From Chara braunii (lineage: Eukaryota; Streptophyta; Charophyceae; Charales; Characeae): a stretch of DNA of 22,206 bases. Where the stretch lies: assembly GCA_003427395.1 (NCBI GenBank), contig BFEA01000296.1, positions 1,561,999 through 1,584,204 on the forward strand, in the 5' to 3' direction. Below the pieces are notes generated by a model that was not told the DNA's origin, did not search any database, and saw only the letters and a program-made list of their open reading frames with translations. Positions 1 through 8,913 of this stretch are shown here, piece after piece; within the stretch, counting starts at the first letter, position 1; each line of letters begins with the position of its first letter. A program made the position numbers and the translations under genes.

Positions 1-213
1 TCGTTTCGGACTTGCAGGCACCAAGCCAACGCCTTGGGCCAGGTACACAGACGAGGCCCTTCCGAAGCCAGGTGCGTTTTGGCGCCTGACTACTTAACTA
101 CTTTCCTACTTTCGTCGGTACCGACCTCGTTTCGGACTGCAGGCACCAAGGCAGCACCTTGGGCCAGGTACACAGGAACGAGGCCTGTCCAAGGCCAGGC
201 ACGTTTTTGCGCC
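1..213. repeat. 126-bp tandem duplication upstream of a TATA-like box
   Basis: The sequence starting TCGTTTCGGACT at position 1 is repeated from 127. The two copies share GCAGGCACCAAG, CTTGGGCCAGGTACACAG and the following GAGGCC...CCAGG...CGTTTT. The copies have diverged by several substitutions and small indels. Being just upstream of the TATA-like element of repeat A, the duplication may act as a U3 enhancer; this is inference. Confidence 0.65.
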
Positions 214-311
214 TTGCTGCATCAGCAGCACAGTCTGGACACCCGGTAGGGGCCCAGACCGGCTGGGCCGTTTCGAGGCCAGCACCAGGCACGCCCAGCC
301 TCGCCCAGCGC

Positions 312-320
312 TACATATAG
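312..320 (+). promoter_or_regulatory. TATA-like element of repeat A
   Basis: TACATATAG lies about 150 nt upstream of the ACTTACCTG motif, in a GC-rich context. The equivalent position in repeat B holds a better TATATAAG. It is assigned by position and similarity only. Confidence 0.35.
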
Positions 321-875
321 CTGGGCAGCGGCTGGGCAGGACAGTTCGGGGAGCTCACTTCTTGAGCGACACACTGCTGGTTAGAGGCTGCGCTATTCTG
401 CGCTGCTCGACAAGGCTGGAAGGAGAGGCATAGGAGGTAGCGAGAGGCGGAGGCCATACCTGTAGTGGCGAACTTACCTGGCGCCATAGCTGGGATCTCC
501 ACGTGGTACCTGCACAGAACGACCACGGCAGTCAGCATGGCGGCCGTCACCTGCAGGTGAGGCAGCAAGGAGGGCGACATCTTCTTTTCCCTTCTCGCTC
601 TCCATCTCGCCCCCCTCTCGCCTCCTTCTTCATCTTCTTCTTCTTCAGATACGAGAGTGAGAGAGAAGTTACAGGCAGAGGATACAGGCAGAAGCTACAG
701 TGGGCATTGTGCCCACGATCTGATTCGACATTGTTGAGGCAGACATTGATTGGACATCGGCAAGGGACTATTTTTGGACTCCGCTATTGCGATCTTGGTC
801 TTCTCCCTCGCCTCCACCTTCATCTCTCCTCTCCCCTCATCTCTCATCTGTGGTATTTACCCATGTGCGTGTACA

Positions 876-911
876 AGGAGGGACCTTTCTTCTTTGTGTG
901 CGGTCCCTCCT
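876..911 (+). other. Perfect 10-bp hairpin in repeat A
   Basis: The arm 876-885 (AGGAGGGACC) pairs perfectly with 902-911 (GGTCCCTCCT) around a 16-nt loop containing TTCTTC and TGTG. A further CATGTG/CACATG pairing can form outside it. The homologous position of repeat B has a hairpin with a different stem sequence but a very similar loop, which suggests a conserved RNA structure in the LTR transcript. Confidence 0.6.
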
Positions 912-1126
912 CCTCTCACATGTGTGATGTATGATGGGATGTCGTGTCACTCCCGGTCAGGTCAGGACTTATCTCCAAGTCTTCCACTGCGCTACTTTGT
1001 GCCATTTCGTATGTATCAGGGTGTCCATTGCCTGTTGATGTTTCACTAACATTGCATTGTCCATTCAGTCCTTTTCATCACATTGCGGATCCTTGGCTGT
1101 ACATACATTGCCCAACTGGGCATGTA

Positions 1127-1127
<1 letters not shown>

Positions 1128-1180
<53 letters not shown>

Positions 1181-1205
1181 ACAGAAACACACACACACAC
1201 ACACA
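1128..1205. repeat. (CA)n microsatellite
   Basis: About 78 bp of CA dinucleotide repeat with a few interruptions (ACAAACAC, ACAGAAAC). The His/Thr-rich and Cys/Val-rich reading frames across it are products of the repeat. Confidence 0.95.
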
Positions 1206-2270
1206 AGCGCATGCGTGGGGGTGCATTGCCAACAGCATACGAATGAGCATCACTAAGAGAACAGAAAATATAAGGTGCACGAATGCTGAAAGGCAAACGG
1301 GTGTGTACGCATCCCACGCTTTCAAGTACATACGGACGTGGTGGGCTTTGCACCTTTCAGAATACAACATTACAATGCTGTTTCATCAACACATAACATT
1401 TACCAAACATTACAATCGTTTAAAATGACAGACATAACTGGCTCAACTGCCCAAGGCGCTTGCAGAGCCTGCACTTCACTGGTTAAAGTGGTACAAACAA
1501 CCACAAAAAAACTTACATTCCTGAAACAGAAAAGTAAGAGCCAAAGCTAGTCAGGGCATTCCATCCGGCATAAGCATCTGGATAATCCGGAGCGCGGCGT
1601 GACAGGCCCACAAGACCAATAACGTAAGGCAGTCTCAATTTTGGATCTACCCATCTGGGTGGTAAAAGGGGTTACGACCTACAACACATGTGCACAGGCA
1701 CACACACGTTCCGTTGGATCGATGCAGCTAGGGTCGGGAACATACGAATGGTCATGCCAGTGTATATCCCTGGCTAGGTGGGTGTGTAGAGTGGGTTCTA
1801 TGGCTGTGAGCCTGTGGCGGACTAGTTTCTCAGACTTACTGCCATTCTTGTCGTGAGTTTGAACTGACTGTCTGCTAGGATTGCAGGGTCGGTGTGAGTA
1901 AAGTCCACCACTTCACTCTCTCTCAAGGATTTCACTAACTCTGAGCGACATGGCGAGTGCTTATCCACCAGTCAAATGCATCCTGGCAGATTCTGTCGTG
2001 GGACTCAACATCCTCATGAGTTGGTGAGAGTCCGACAAAACAGTCTGGCATAGTTGGCAGCCGTGTGGTCTGGCCTGACCCTGGGTTGATAAAAAGGCGG
2101 GCCTGGCTGGGCAAAGTCCAGGCAAGGCAAGGGACAGTTCCAGCATGACTTTCTCTCTTTGAACTTTGAAGTTCAAATGCAAAAGATGAAACTGTTTTCA
2201 CCTTTGCAGTAACAGAAGCAGATCCCAGGGCTCGATCCCTAGACCTTACCTCACCCGTGTACAGTATCAA
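1206..2270. other. Intergenic/repeat-derived sequence, no gene supported
   Basis: I see no convincing gene. The only frame with protein-like composition is on the minus strand at 1935-2270 (111 codons, containing FDWWIST near its end). It has no recognisable domain, no usable exon borders and no neighbouring exons, so I do not call it. A B-box-like GGCTCGATCC at 2229-2238 could be a remnant of a tRNA-derived repeat. Confidence 0.4.
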
Positions 2271-2274
2271 GTAG

Positions 2275-3424
2275 ACCCTGTGTGTTTTGAACCCGTGACC
2301 TGTGTTTTGGTAGCTGTATGTTGTCTGTCATAGGTCTGTGTAGTTGTCGGGTCTTGAACCATAGATCTGTCGAGTAGGGGTCATACTTGTGTAGGGGTCG
2401 TAGCTGCTACAAGTCTGCAAGGTCAAGGTCGTAGCTGCTACAGTTTCGAAAGGCCAAGTCCACAGGCTTCGGAAGGTCCGGAAGTGGCTTTTCGAGAGTT
2501 TTCCACGTTAGGCCAGAGGCAAGTGAGCAAGTAGGCAGTCCAACTTTGTCTAGTCAGCGGTACCCAGTCCCAGTCTTACTTTGTCCAGTCAGCAAGTACC
2601 ATGTGGGACTGTGTGCACCAGGGACCCGGTGGAAAAGGGCAGACCAGCGGCCAACAGAAGTATAAATCAAGAGGCAGCGTCCAGCCATTGATTGATTCCT
2701 GCGTGAGCCCTAGCGTCTTGTGCGAGGTGGTCTGCAGATGCCCAAAGTCGAAGTGGGCTGAGGCGGAGTTAGAGCAGCCATCGCTGCTTGTAGTTAACTG
2801 TAGCCGGCGGCCATAGCTGCCATAGTTGGTGATGGGTGATAGTAAGAGTGAGTGTGTGCGTGTGTGATACAGAGTGTGTGCGCGTGGGATATCCAGCGAG
2901 ATCCAGAGTCAAGTGTATGTGAACAGTTGTCTGAATACAGTGTCCGAAGTGAGAGGTGTGGGCGCTTGGGCGCCATAGCCAATTTGCAGCAAGTTTGTAT
3001 CTGAACTGAGTTCTCAACTTGAATATCCCTAAGCTTTGTGTGGGCACCCAGTGCCAGTGTGGTTTGCCATCTGTTTTGCATGCATGCGAAGTGAGAAGAA
3101 AGCGAGTCTGATTGCAAAGAAAGAAAAATCCAAAGGCGGGCCTGGCTGGGCAAAGAAAGCAATTATGCAAGGCGGCATCGCAAACCACTTTTGCCCAAAG
3201 CGCGAATCAAATCGCCTTAATAATTGAAAAAAAGAAAAAAAATGGAAAAAGCCTCACAAGGGGGACCTATTACGATTTAATCATGTCAATTGACTCAATT
3301 CATTTTAATGTTCTTTGCGACACGTTAAAAACACAGAAGATTCACATGTCCCCTGCAGACGGATGATATGCGAAAATTGAGTTAAAAAAAAAAAAACTTA
3401 AAAAAAGGGATTTAAATTTTAACA
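2275..3424 (+). other. TATA-containing promoter-like region with small duplications; no gene supported
   Basis: The stretch holds short internal duplications (GGTCGTAGCTGCTACA at about 2397 and 2427; TTTGTCyAGTCAGC followed by GTACC at about 2546 and 2581), a TATA-like GTATAAATC at about 2660-2668, GCCATAGC motifs at about 2811 and 2971, and GT-rich sequence at 2850-2885. This resembles the layout of the LTR-like repeats elsewhere in the window, but no ends, primer site or polypurine tract were found. A 24-base sequence (2093-2116) from just upstream recurs at 3132-3155. Open frames here look random. Confidence 0.35.
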
Positions 3425-3680
3425 CTAGGCTACCAGAGTGGCCTGCGACCAGGCCCAAAAAGAAAAGAAAGGAAAAAAATATTTTTTATTTTTAATTTGG
3501 TAAAGAATTTCGATGTGACCTTGAGGCAAAAGTCATTCAGTTTGTTTTTCTGCACAACATAGTTTTTTTTCCAGATTTTTTGGATTTTTTTTTTTTTTTT
3601 TTTGCTGTGGCATTCCCTGGTCCTTTCATAGACGGCCCCGGGAAAACAGGGTGACCCGGGCGGCCTGGCTGGCACCCAAG
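3425..3680 (-). mobile_element. Short retroposon module X, copy 1 (minus orientation)
   Basis: Starting at CTAGGCTACCAG, the copy contains a conserved AT-rich core (about 3494-3571) followed, in plus-strand order, by a T-tract (about 3585-3603) and a GC-rich CCCGGG-containing block. The same core is found at 8220-8297 (same orientation) and 4214-4283 (opposite orientation). Read on the minus strand the order is GC-rich block, A-tract, AT-rich core. No coding capacity is seen. SINE S1 follows directly. Confidence 0.6.
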
Positions 3681-3854
3681 AGCCTAGATCACTGGGTACA
3701 CCCATGAACCGTTGAAATACAGACCTGTGTTCGAATCCAGATGATGGAACTTGATGAGTAAAACCAACTACTAATGAATTGCCTGGGGCCGGTCAGCTCA
3801 ACGATAATATCTCAAGGCGGTCGCCCTTTTGAGAATTAAAAAAAAAAAAAAAAA
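3681..3854 (+). mobile_element. tRNA-derived SINE, copy S1
   Basis: The head has a degenerate Pol III A box (CCTAGATCACTGGG, about 3683-3696) and a good B box (TGTTCGAATCC, 3728-3738). A tail containing GGTCAGCTCAACGA and ATCTCAAGGCGGTCGCCC follows, then poly-A at about 3838-3854. Copies at 4002 and 9727 share the same head, and the copy at 9727 has the same tail. Spacing and the A-tail fit a SINE rather than a functional tRNA gene. Confidence 0.7.
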
Positions 3855-4001
3855 GTCTTCAGATATCCTCCTCGACACCCCTATAAAACCTGTTTGTACT
3901 TTTATGCTTCCCAGCTGGACCCTGACTGACCTGACCCCTCACCAAATTTGACGAAAAGGCCGGATTCTGACTGCTCAGGCCAAGCTTGTACCTGTACCAA
4001 T

Positions 4002-4566
4002 GGGCCTAGCTCATTTGGTACACCCATGAACTGTTGAAATACAGATCTCAGTTTGAGTCCCAATCAACTCAGATGCATCCGGTAGGCTGTTTTTCTGGGC
4101 ACCTGGCCCAACTTGTGCCCGGGTACACGCCCGAGTGCCCGACCGGGCATGACGCCCGGGCAAGGTTCCGGGCAGTCCCAGCACAAAAAAAAAAAAAAAG
4201 TTCCGGGCAAAAAATATGTTGTGTAGAATTGCAATACAAACGACTTTTGGCTGAGGGTCACATTAGAATTCCTCACGGAATCGGAGATAAAAAAGAAAGT
4301 AAGAGAATCACACTAAGGCACCTCCCTTTAAACCCCGTTAGCCCCTTTAAAACCAATTTATACCCCCCTCCCCGGCCCCTTGACAGCCAATTCGCAAAAA
4401 AAGAAGTCCGGATTTGGGGTGCTCTGGGAGAGTGCAAAAAACATTTTTCTTTTGTTCTTTTTTTCCTTTTTTGCATGCCCGGGTGCCTGGCCAGGCATGA
4501 GAATCTTCATAGCTCAGACGAATATCTCAAGGTCACCCCCCCTTTCGTTTTAAGAAAAAAAAAAGG
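4002..4566 (+). mobile_element. Composite SINE S2 (tRNA-like head, GC-rich block, A-tract, module X core, SINE tail)
   Basis: The tRNA-like head (A box CCTAGCTCATTTGG; B box AGTTTGAGTCC at 4050-4060) matches S1. It is followed by a GC-rich block of imperfect TGCCCGGG units (about 4085-4180), an A-tract (4184-4198), the module X core in plus orientation (4214-4283), and near 4509-4540 a SINE tail (AGCTCAGACGAATATCTCAAGGTC) with an A-rich end at 4555-4564. S1 and S3 have head joined directly to tail, so S2 looks like a SINE with a module inserted, or a longer composite family member. The 201-codon frame across it is not a gene. Confidence 0.5.
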
Positions 4567-4806
4567 CCAAGCACAAACCTGGCCAGAAGTCAGGCATTCT
4601 TTTTCTAGGATATTCTTGTCATGTCTGTACCATTTTTAGACCTACCTGGTTTTCCTGGGCAGGTTACCTCNTCCCCCTGTTTGGCACAGGCCTGCCCAGT
4701 ATGATGGCTAGGTAGCCTACCAGTAAACAGATTTTCTCACAGCAGGTGCATTGCTTTCAGAGAGGAAGGACAGTGTAACATGCCGCGGTTTGAACTCTGG
4801 ACCTCA
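4540..4806. repeat. 267-bp direct repeat R, copy 1
   Basis: Identical to 6820-7086 at every determined base, with a constant offset of 2280 bp and no indels. Both copies even share an N at the same place (4671 and 6951). It overlaps the A-rich tail of S2 on the left and ends abruptly at the broken integrase gene on the right. Confidence 0.95.
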
Positions 4807-5869
4807 TCGTGGATAGGTTTAGTAAGTTTGCTAGGTTAGTAGCAATGCCTGAGACAGCAAAGACTGAGTACGTGATTAAGCTGTTCAAAGAAAACTGGGT
4901 GAGAGATTTCGGATTGCCCAAGTCTATTGTGAGCGACCGAGATGTCAGGTTTACAAGTGAGTTATGGAAGGCCGCTGCAGCCGAACAGGGAACTCAACTG
5001 CAGATGACTTCTGGGAATCATCCCGAAGCCAACAGCCAGGCCGAACAGATGAACCGCGCTGTGCAACAAATGTTGAGGCATTATATCAAGCCCAACCAGG
5101 TGGACTGGGACGAAAAGCTCGCACTTGTCGCCAGTCTGTACAATAACGCTGTACACAGCGCTACAGGGGTGAGTCCTAACAGTCTACAACTAACGTTTAA
5201 GCCTAGACTGCCCTTAGACTTCTTACTTTCTGACAACCAGCCAACTGCTGCACCAGGCACTCTACAGTTTGCCTACCGATATGAACAGAAAATGCAGGAG
5301 GCTGTAGAGCACATGCAGAAGGTGCAGGCAGCAATGATAGAATCTGGGAATAAACACCGCCGCCCTTCTACATTTCAGGTTGGGGACAGAGTCTGGTCAA
5401 GTCTTCAGAACTGGGACACGAGTTTGGGATATCCCGCAAACTCATGCCTCAGTACTTTGGACCTTGGGAAGTTTTAGACGTAGTAGGGACAGATCCTGAT
5501 GGTCCATCATATGTCATACGTATACCTGGTCATCTCAGAACCTACCCAGTCTTTCACGCCTCTAAGCTCACTGCGTTCAAGGAAACTGATCAGTTTCCCT
5601 CTCGTCGATCAATGCTGCCCCCAACCATGGACGGAGAAGTCGACATCGATGATATCGTTGACCACAGGGAGATGCCTGTTCAGAAGCCTCCAGGAAGGGG
5701 ACGTCCTCCAAAGCCAAAACTGCAGTTCCGTGTTCACTTCAGACATCACACAGATCCGAAGGAGGACCGCTAGTTTACTCGGGAGGAATTGATGCAGACC
5801 GCNCCTCAAATCGTTGCCCGCTATGAGAAGGATGTATTAAAAGGAAAGCGCCAGATGGCTCAGGATTGA
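4807..5869 (+). pseudogene. pol: 5'-truncated gypsy pol: integrase core end, GPY/F-like region and chromodomain
   Basis: The fragment starts inside the integrase core at the conserved VDRFSK stretch, so the first catalytic Asp is missing. The second Asp (VSDRD) and the Glu (in HPEANSQAEQMN) are present. The frame is broken near 5396, where one G appears to be missing after the Trp of GDRVW. The following frame has the GPWEV motif, the YPVFH block before the chromodomain, and a chromodomain-like end. That end is interrupted by TAG at 5771-5773, where the full-length element in this window has Trp, and coding similarity continues to TGA at 5867-5869. It is a dead relative, not a copy, of the element at 10540-18776. 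A polypurine tract and LTR follow directly. Confidence 0.88.
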
Positions 5870-5895
5870 TCTTCTCAGAGGACTAACGAAGATAT

Positions 5896-5906
5896 GGAGG
5901 AGGGAA
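5896..5906 (+). other. Polypurine tract of the truncated gypsy element
   Basis: A purine run (TGGAGGAGGGAA region) lies directly before TGCGAGGC, the likely start of the LTR. This is the usual plus-strand primer position in LTR retrotransposons. Confidence 0.5.
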
Positions 5907-6819
5907 TGCGAGGCTACGCCCGCTCAGCCCCTTCGGGGCCCTTTTTCCAGTATGTCGGCCGCCCTAAGTGAAGGCAGGCGCGACAGGCCCTCAGGGCCTC
6001 GATTTTCAGGGTGCCCCGCAACTGGTGAAATTCAGACAGTTGAGCTGCGCCAGTTGGTTGAAGGCGCCCAGGCCCAGACCATATTTCGCAAATGTATCTG
6101 AATGGCGACCTGGGCCAGACGCGTGAAAAAGGCCGTGAGCAGGCCAAGGGCAGTTGTGCACATGCAACCATCAGGCCCTGGGCCTGCGTGTGAGGTCTGG
6201 GCCTGTGCCTACCGGGGCCTACCGGAAGCTTCCTGGACTGGACGCAGGCAGGCCACTTCGATATAGGGAAGGGCCTGCCTCCTCATTCGACATTCGGGTG
6301 CTGGCTGCATGCTGCACGAGCGCTGCTGCGCTATTTGCTGGCTGGCTGGCACTCACGCTCTCATGGGCGAGCAAGAAGTAGAGGGCAGCCATAGCCGAGC
6401 TGCTCCGCTGTGAGCTGGGTGTGACGCAGGGTGGTCCTTGGATGCAAATGACATCTGTGCGGTGTGGATCGGGGTTGTGAGTGTTGCGAGAGACATACCT
6501 GGTGCTGGAAGCGAGCGGCATTGTCCGCTGTATGCTCGTACTTCAGGGAGCTGTTGTTGTCAACATCGGCATTGTAGTATTAGGCTAGATAGGATCTGCC
6601 ACAAGTAGTCTGGGCGCTGAGCGCCAATAGGATATCAACTCTTGTTCTTCGTTGATGATGATGAGAGACTATTTCAGCATTGTCAATTACGAACTATTGG
6701 TGTGTTCTGATTTGGTGAATCTCGTGATGCATGACTGCTGTTGGTTCGAGGTCAAGACTATCTGGACACATATGTATGATGCTGTTTGATTGCTGGAGTT
6801 AGCGCTCATCTTCCTTGCA
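5907..6819 (+). mobile_element. 3' LTR of the truncated gypsy element (about 913 bp)
   Basis: It begins TGCGAGG after the polypurine tract and ends CCTTGCA, giving near-perfect inverted termini (TGCGAGG versus TGCAAGG). The end coincides with the start of repeat R copy 2. Inside are a TATA-like GATATAGG near 6257, an ACATACCTGG motif at 6493-6502 equivalent to ACTTACCTG of the other LTR-like regions, and a 7-bp hairpin at 6633-6657 with a TTCTTC loop. No second LTR of this family is present in the window, so the boundaries rest on termini and context. Confidence 0.6.
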
Positions 6820-7086
6820 CCCTTTCGTTTTAAGAAAAAAAAAAGGCCAAGCACAAACCTGGCCAGAAGTCAGGCATTCTTTTTCTAGGATATTCTTGTC
6901 ATGTCTGTACCATTTTTNGACCTACCTGGTTTTCCTGGGCAGGTTACCTCNTCCCCCTGTTTGGCACAGGCCTGNCCAGTATGATGGCTAGGTAGCCTAC
7001 CAGTAAACAGATTTTCTCACAGCAGGTGCATTGCTTTCAGAGAGGAAGGACAGTGTAACATGCCGCGGTTTGAACTCTGGACCTCA
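6820..7086. repeat. 267-bp direct repeat R, copy 2
   Basis: Second copy of R. Its right flank runs into the host-like sequence at 7087 onward, while the left flank of copy 1 runs into the SINE tail. R was therefore probably a single-copy target sequence duplicated when the 2013-bp retrotransposon fragment was placed between the two copies. N bases occur at 6918, 6951 and 6975. Confidence 0.95.
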
Positions 7087-7220
7087 GGCAAGAGACCCTT
7101 TTTTACAGGCTTCATGGCAATTCAGAATATCAGTGCATCATTTTGCATCGCAACAGTGAAACAAGTAAATAGCAGAGGTAATCATCCGTATGAGAAAGCC
7201 ACCAACTCACAGTTACTCAC

Positions 7221-7963
7221 CCATTCTTCGTTCGCCGTCCTGAAACTGGCCAATGATTCGTCTATGTCGTCAAAATCATCTTCTTCCTCTTCAGAGCCCC
7301 TCCTGGATTTCGATCTTCTCCATCGCTGCTTTCTCTCATACTCAGAAAGATTCCTGACCCGCTTCTTACCTTTACGGCCCCATGCCCCATTCATGCCGAA
7401 CACACTTTCCCTCTCCCTTCCATTTGATCCATCTGCTTCCCTCTCTCTCATCTCCGTCCTACTCCCTGTGCCATCTGAGTCTGACAACGTCAGCGATTCC
7501 TGCAGATGCTTCAGTCGGCCGTTATTGCCTGAGCCAGCCAGAGTGCTCCCTGCGAGGTAACTCTTCCCGAGTAAATTGGTAAAGGGTGCGGCTCCTTTCT
7601 CTGCTCCGTTTTCTGGTCCCTTCTTCCACTCCCACTCGTTACCTCGTTCCTCGTCCTTTGTCCTCCCCGATGTCGATGGCATGGAGATCCCTGCCCCCAT
7701 CGTGTCTGCGGACGTCATCCGTCCACCTTGTGGCAGAGATTGCAACAGTGTCTTTTGGGATAACATAGAGGAGATGGTTGCCTGCTGAAGAGGTCGCGTT
7801 GGAAGTCTTGCCGACGCATCCTGACCTTTGGACCGCACATCTTCCGGCTTTCTGATTCCCTGAGATCGAGGGGGGATCCTGGGCTCTACGGGAACACACT
7901 TTGGCACAGAATCCGGGTCCACTGACACTGCTGAGTTGGACTCCGCTTTAGACGACCTTGAAA
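7221..7963 (-). CDS. Candidate exon of an unrecognised host gene (acidic/basic, disordered protein)
   Basis: A long minus-strand open frame (7182-8036, 284 codons) most likely contains one exon. A strong donor GTGAGT follows at 7220-7215 (…AATGG|GTGAGT), and a possible acceptor (TCTCCTTTTCAAG) lies near 7964. The upstream end of the frame is tandem-repeat sequence and is probably not coding. The protein is Ser-, Lys-, Arg- and Glu-rich, with a basic stretch (KQRWRRSKSRR) followed directly by an acidic one (GSEEEEDDFDD), as in many disordered nuclear proteins. I recognise no domain and assign no function. Candidate upstream exons lie at 8584-8690 and 8914-9045. Confidence 0.4.
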
Positions 7964-7965
7964 AG

Positions 7966-8298
7966 GAGATCATCAGCTGCGTTCGGGACAAACGATCCAA
8001 AGAGCGGAGGGACGTCAACAGCCGAAAAACAACCATGTCATCACCACTCCATTTTTTTTTCTAATGCATATCTATAGCCAGGGGCACCATCAACTGCGCG
8101 GAGGGATGTCAACAGCTGAAAAACATCTAGGCTACCAGTTCAAAGCACGAAAGAGTCGGAAAAACAGAAGAAAATTTAGAAAAATAATCGGGGTGTCTTT
8201 AATTTTATTTTTTATTTTCAATTTGATAAAGAATTTCGATGTGACCCCAAGGCAAAAGTTGTTCAGTTTGTTTTTCTGCATAACATAGTTTTCTTTTC

Positions 8299-8339
<41 letters not shown>

Positions 8340-8600
8340 GACGTTTAGACTCGGACAGACTGCCCCGGGAGGACTTCCGACCGGTTGTCCAACCGGACAA
8401 CCCCGGACGGTCAGGGGGGTCCCGGATGTCCGCCTGGTAACATAGAAAAACATCCCTGTCATCGCCACTCAATTTTTCTGATGCATTTCTTTCTATAGCA
8501 AGCGGCACCATCAACTGTGTTCGTGTCAACTGCCGAAAAGATCCATGTGAGCACCACTCAATTTTTCCGATGCATTTCTATACCCAGGGGCATAGAAATC
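7966..8600. repeat. About 90-bp tandem repeat, three diverged units, the middle one interrupted
   Basis: Units share ATCA(A/G)CTG…GTCAAC(A/T)G(C/T)(C/T)GAAAA followed by TCA(T/C)C(A/G)CCACTC, a T-rich stretch, ATGCAT and CTATAGCCAGGGGCA. GTCAAC occurs at 8014, 8108 and 8524. After removing the insertion at 8128-8454 the spacing is about 94 and 89 bp. Confidence 0.7.
8128..8444 (-). mobile_element. Module X, copy 2, with 10-bp target-site duplication
   Basis: A 317-bp insertion splits the middle tandem unit. It is flanked by exact 10-bp repeats GAAAAACATC at 8118-8127 and 8445-8454, and removing it restores the tandem-repeat consensus. Like copy 1 it begins TAGGCTACCAG and contains the AT-rich core (8220-8297), a 39-nt T-tract (8300-8338) and a GC-rich CCGG-containing block. 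A target duplication of this length indicates retroposition with borrowed LINE machinery, although the A-tract is internal rather than terminal. Confidence 0.8.
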
Positions 8601-8690
8601 AGTACAAGAAATCGATGCGTAGTTCTGATCGATGGGTGTCCCAACCGCACTGTTCTCATCCCCTTCTTCCAAAACGCAAACTGTTTCCAC
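8584..8690 (-). CDS. Candidate exon of the same unrecognised minus-strand gene
   Basis: On the minus strand a polypyrimidine-containing acceptor (CATACAGTGCAG) precedes an open block that begins VETVCVLEEGDENSAV, and a possible donor (CTGG|GTATAG) follows at 8583. Residue composition is normal for a folded protein. The 3' border falls in the tandem repeat, and a competing plus-strand frame crosses the same region. Function unknown. Confidence 0.28.
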
Positions 8691-8913
8691 CTGCACTGTA
8701 TGGACAAGAAGTTGCATATATTTTTTCATTCACTTCTTCCCGAATATAACACCCTGTGGAATGTGACGCCGGGGCACTAGATTCGTTTCTTTACCGTCGA
8801 ATCAGGGCCTTCTGTGCATAGGAAGGGTCTATATTACTCTATAATACTCTATATCCGAGATTTTCCGGGTAGTCAGCTATAGGGACTGGATTTCTGAGCA
8901 TGTCTCTACTCAC

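Larger units (their letters stand above)
1..1100 (+). repeat. LTR/promoter-like repeat A (5' end cut by window edge)
   Basis: No protein-coding gene is supported here. The block has the layout of an LTR regulatory region: a 126-bp tandem duplication, a TATA-like element near 312-320, the motif ACTTACCTG at 472-480, a pyrimidine-rich stretch around 580-650, and a strong hairpin at 876-911. It is related to repeat B (about 19507-20640): both have ACTTACCTG followed by (T)GGCGCCATAGCT, then GGTACCTGCA about 40 nt later, then a hairpin with a similar loop, then a shared AAGTCTTCC block. I infer an LTR or solo LTR of a gypsy-like family. Its ends are not defined, and the right boundary is approximate. 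Confidence 0.5.

Noticed and set aside
944-1428. Open frames rich in His-Thr or Val-Cys around the (CA)n tract
   Set aside because: They are translations of a microsatellite; no domain or exon border supports them.
4034-4639. 201-codon plus-strand frame
   Set aside because: It runs through the composite SINE, its A-tract and repeat R; poly-Lys runs come from A-tracts.
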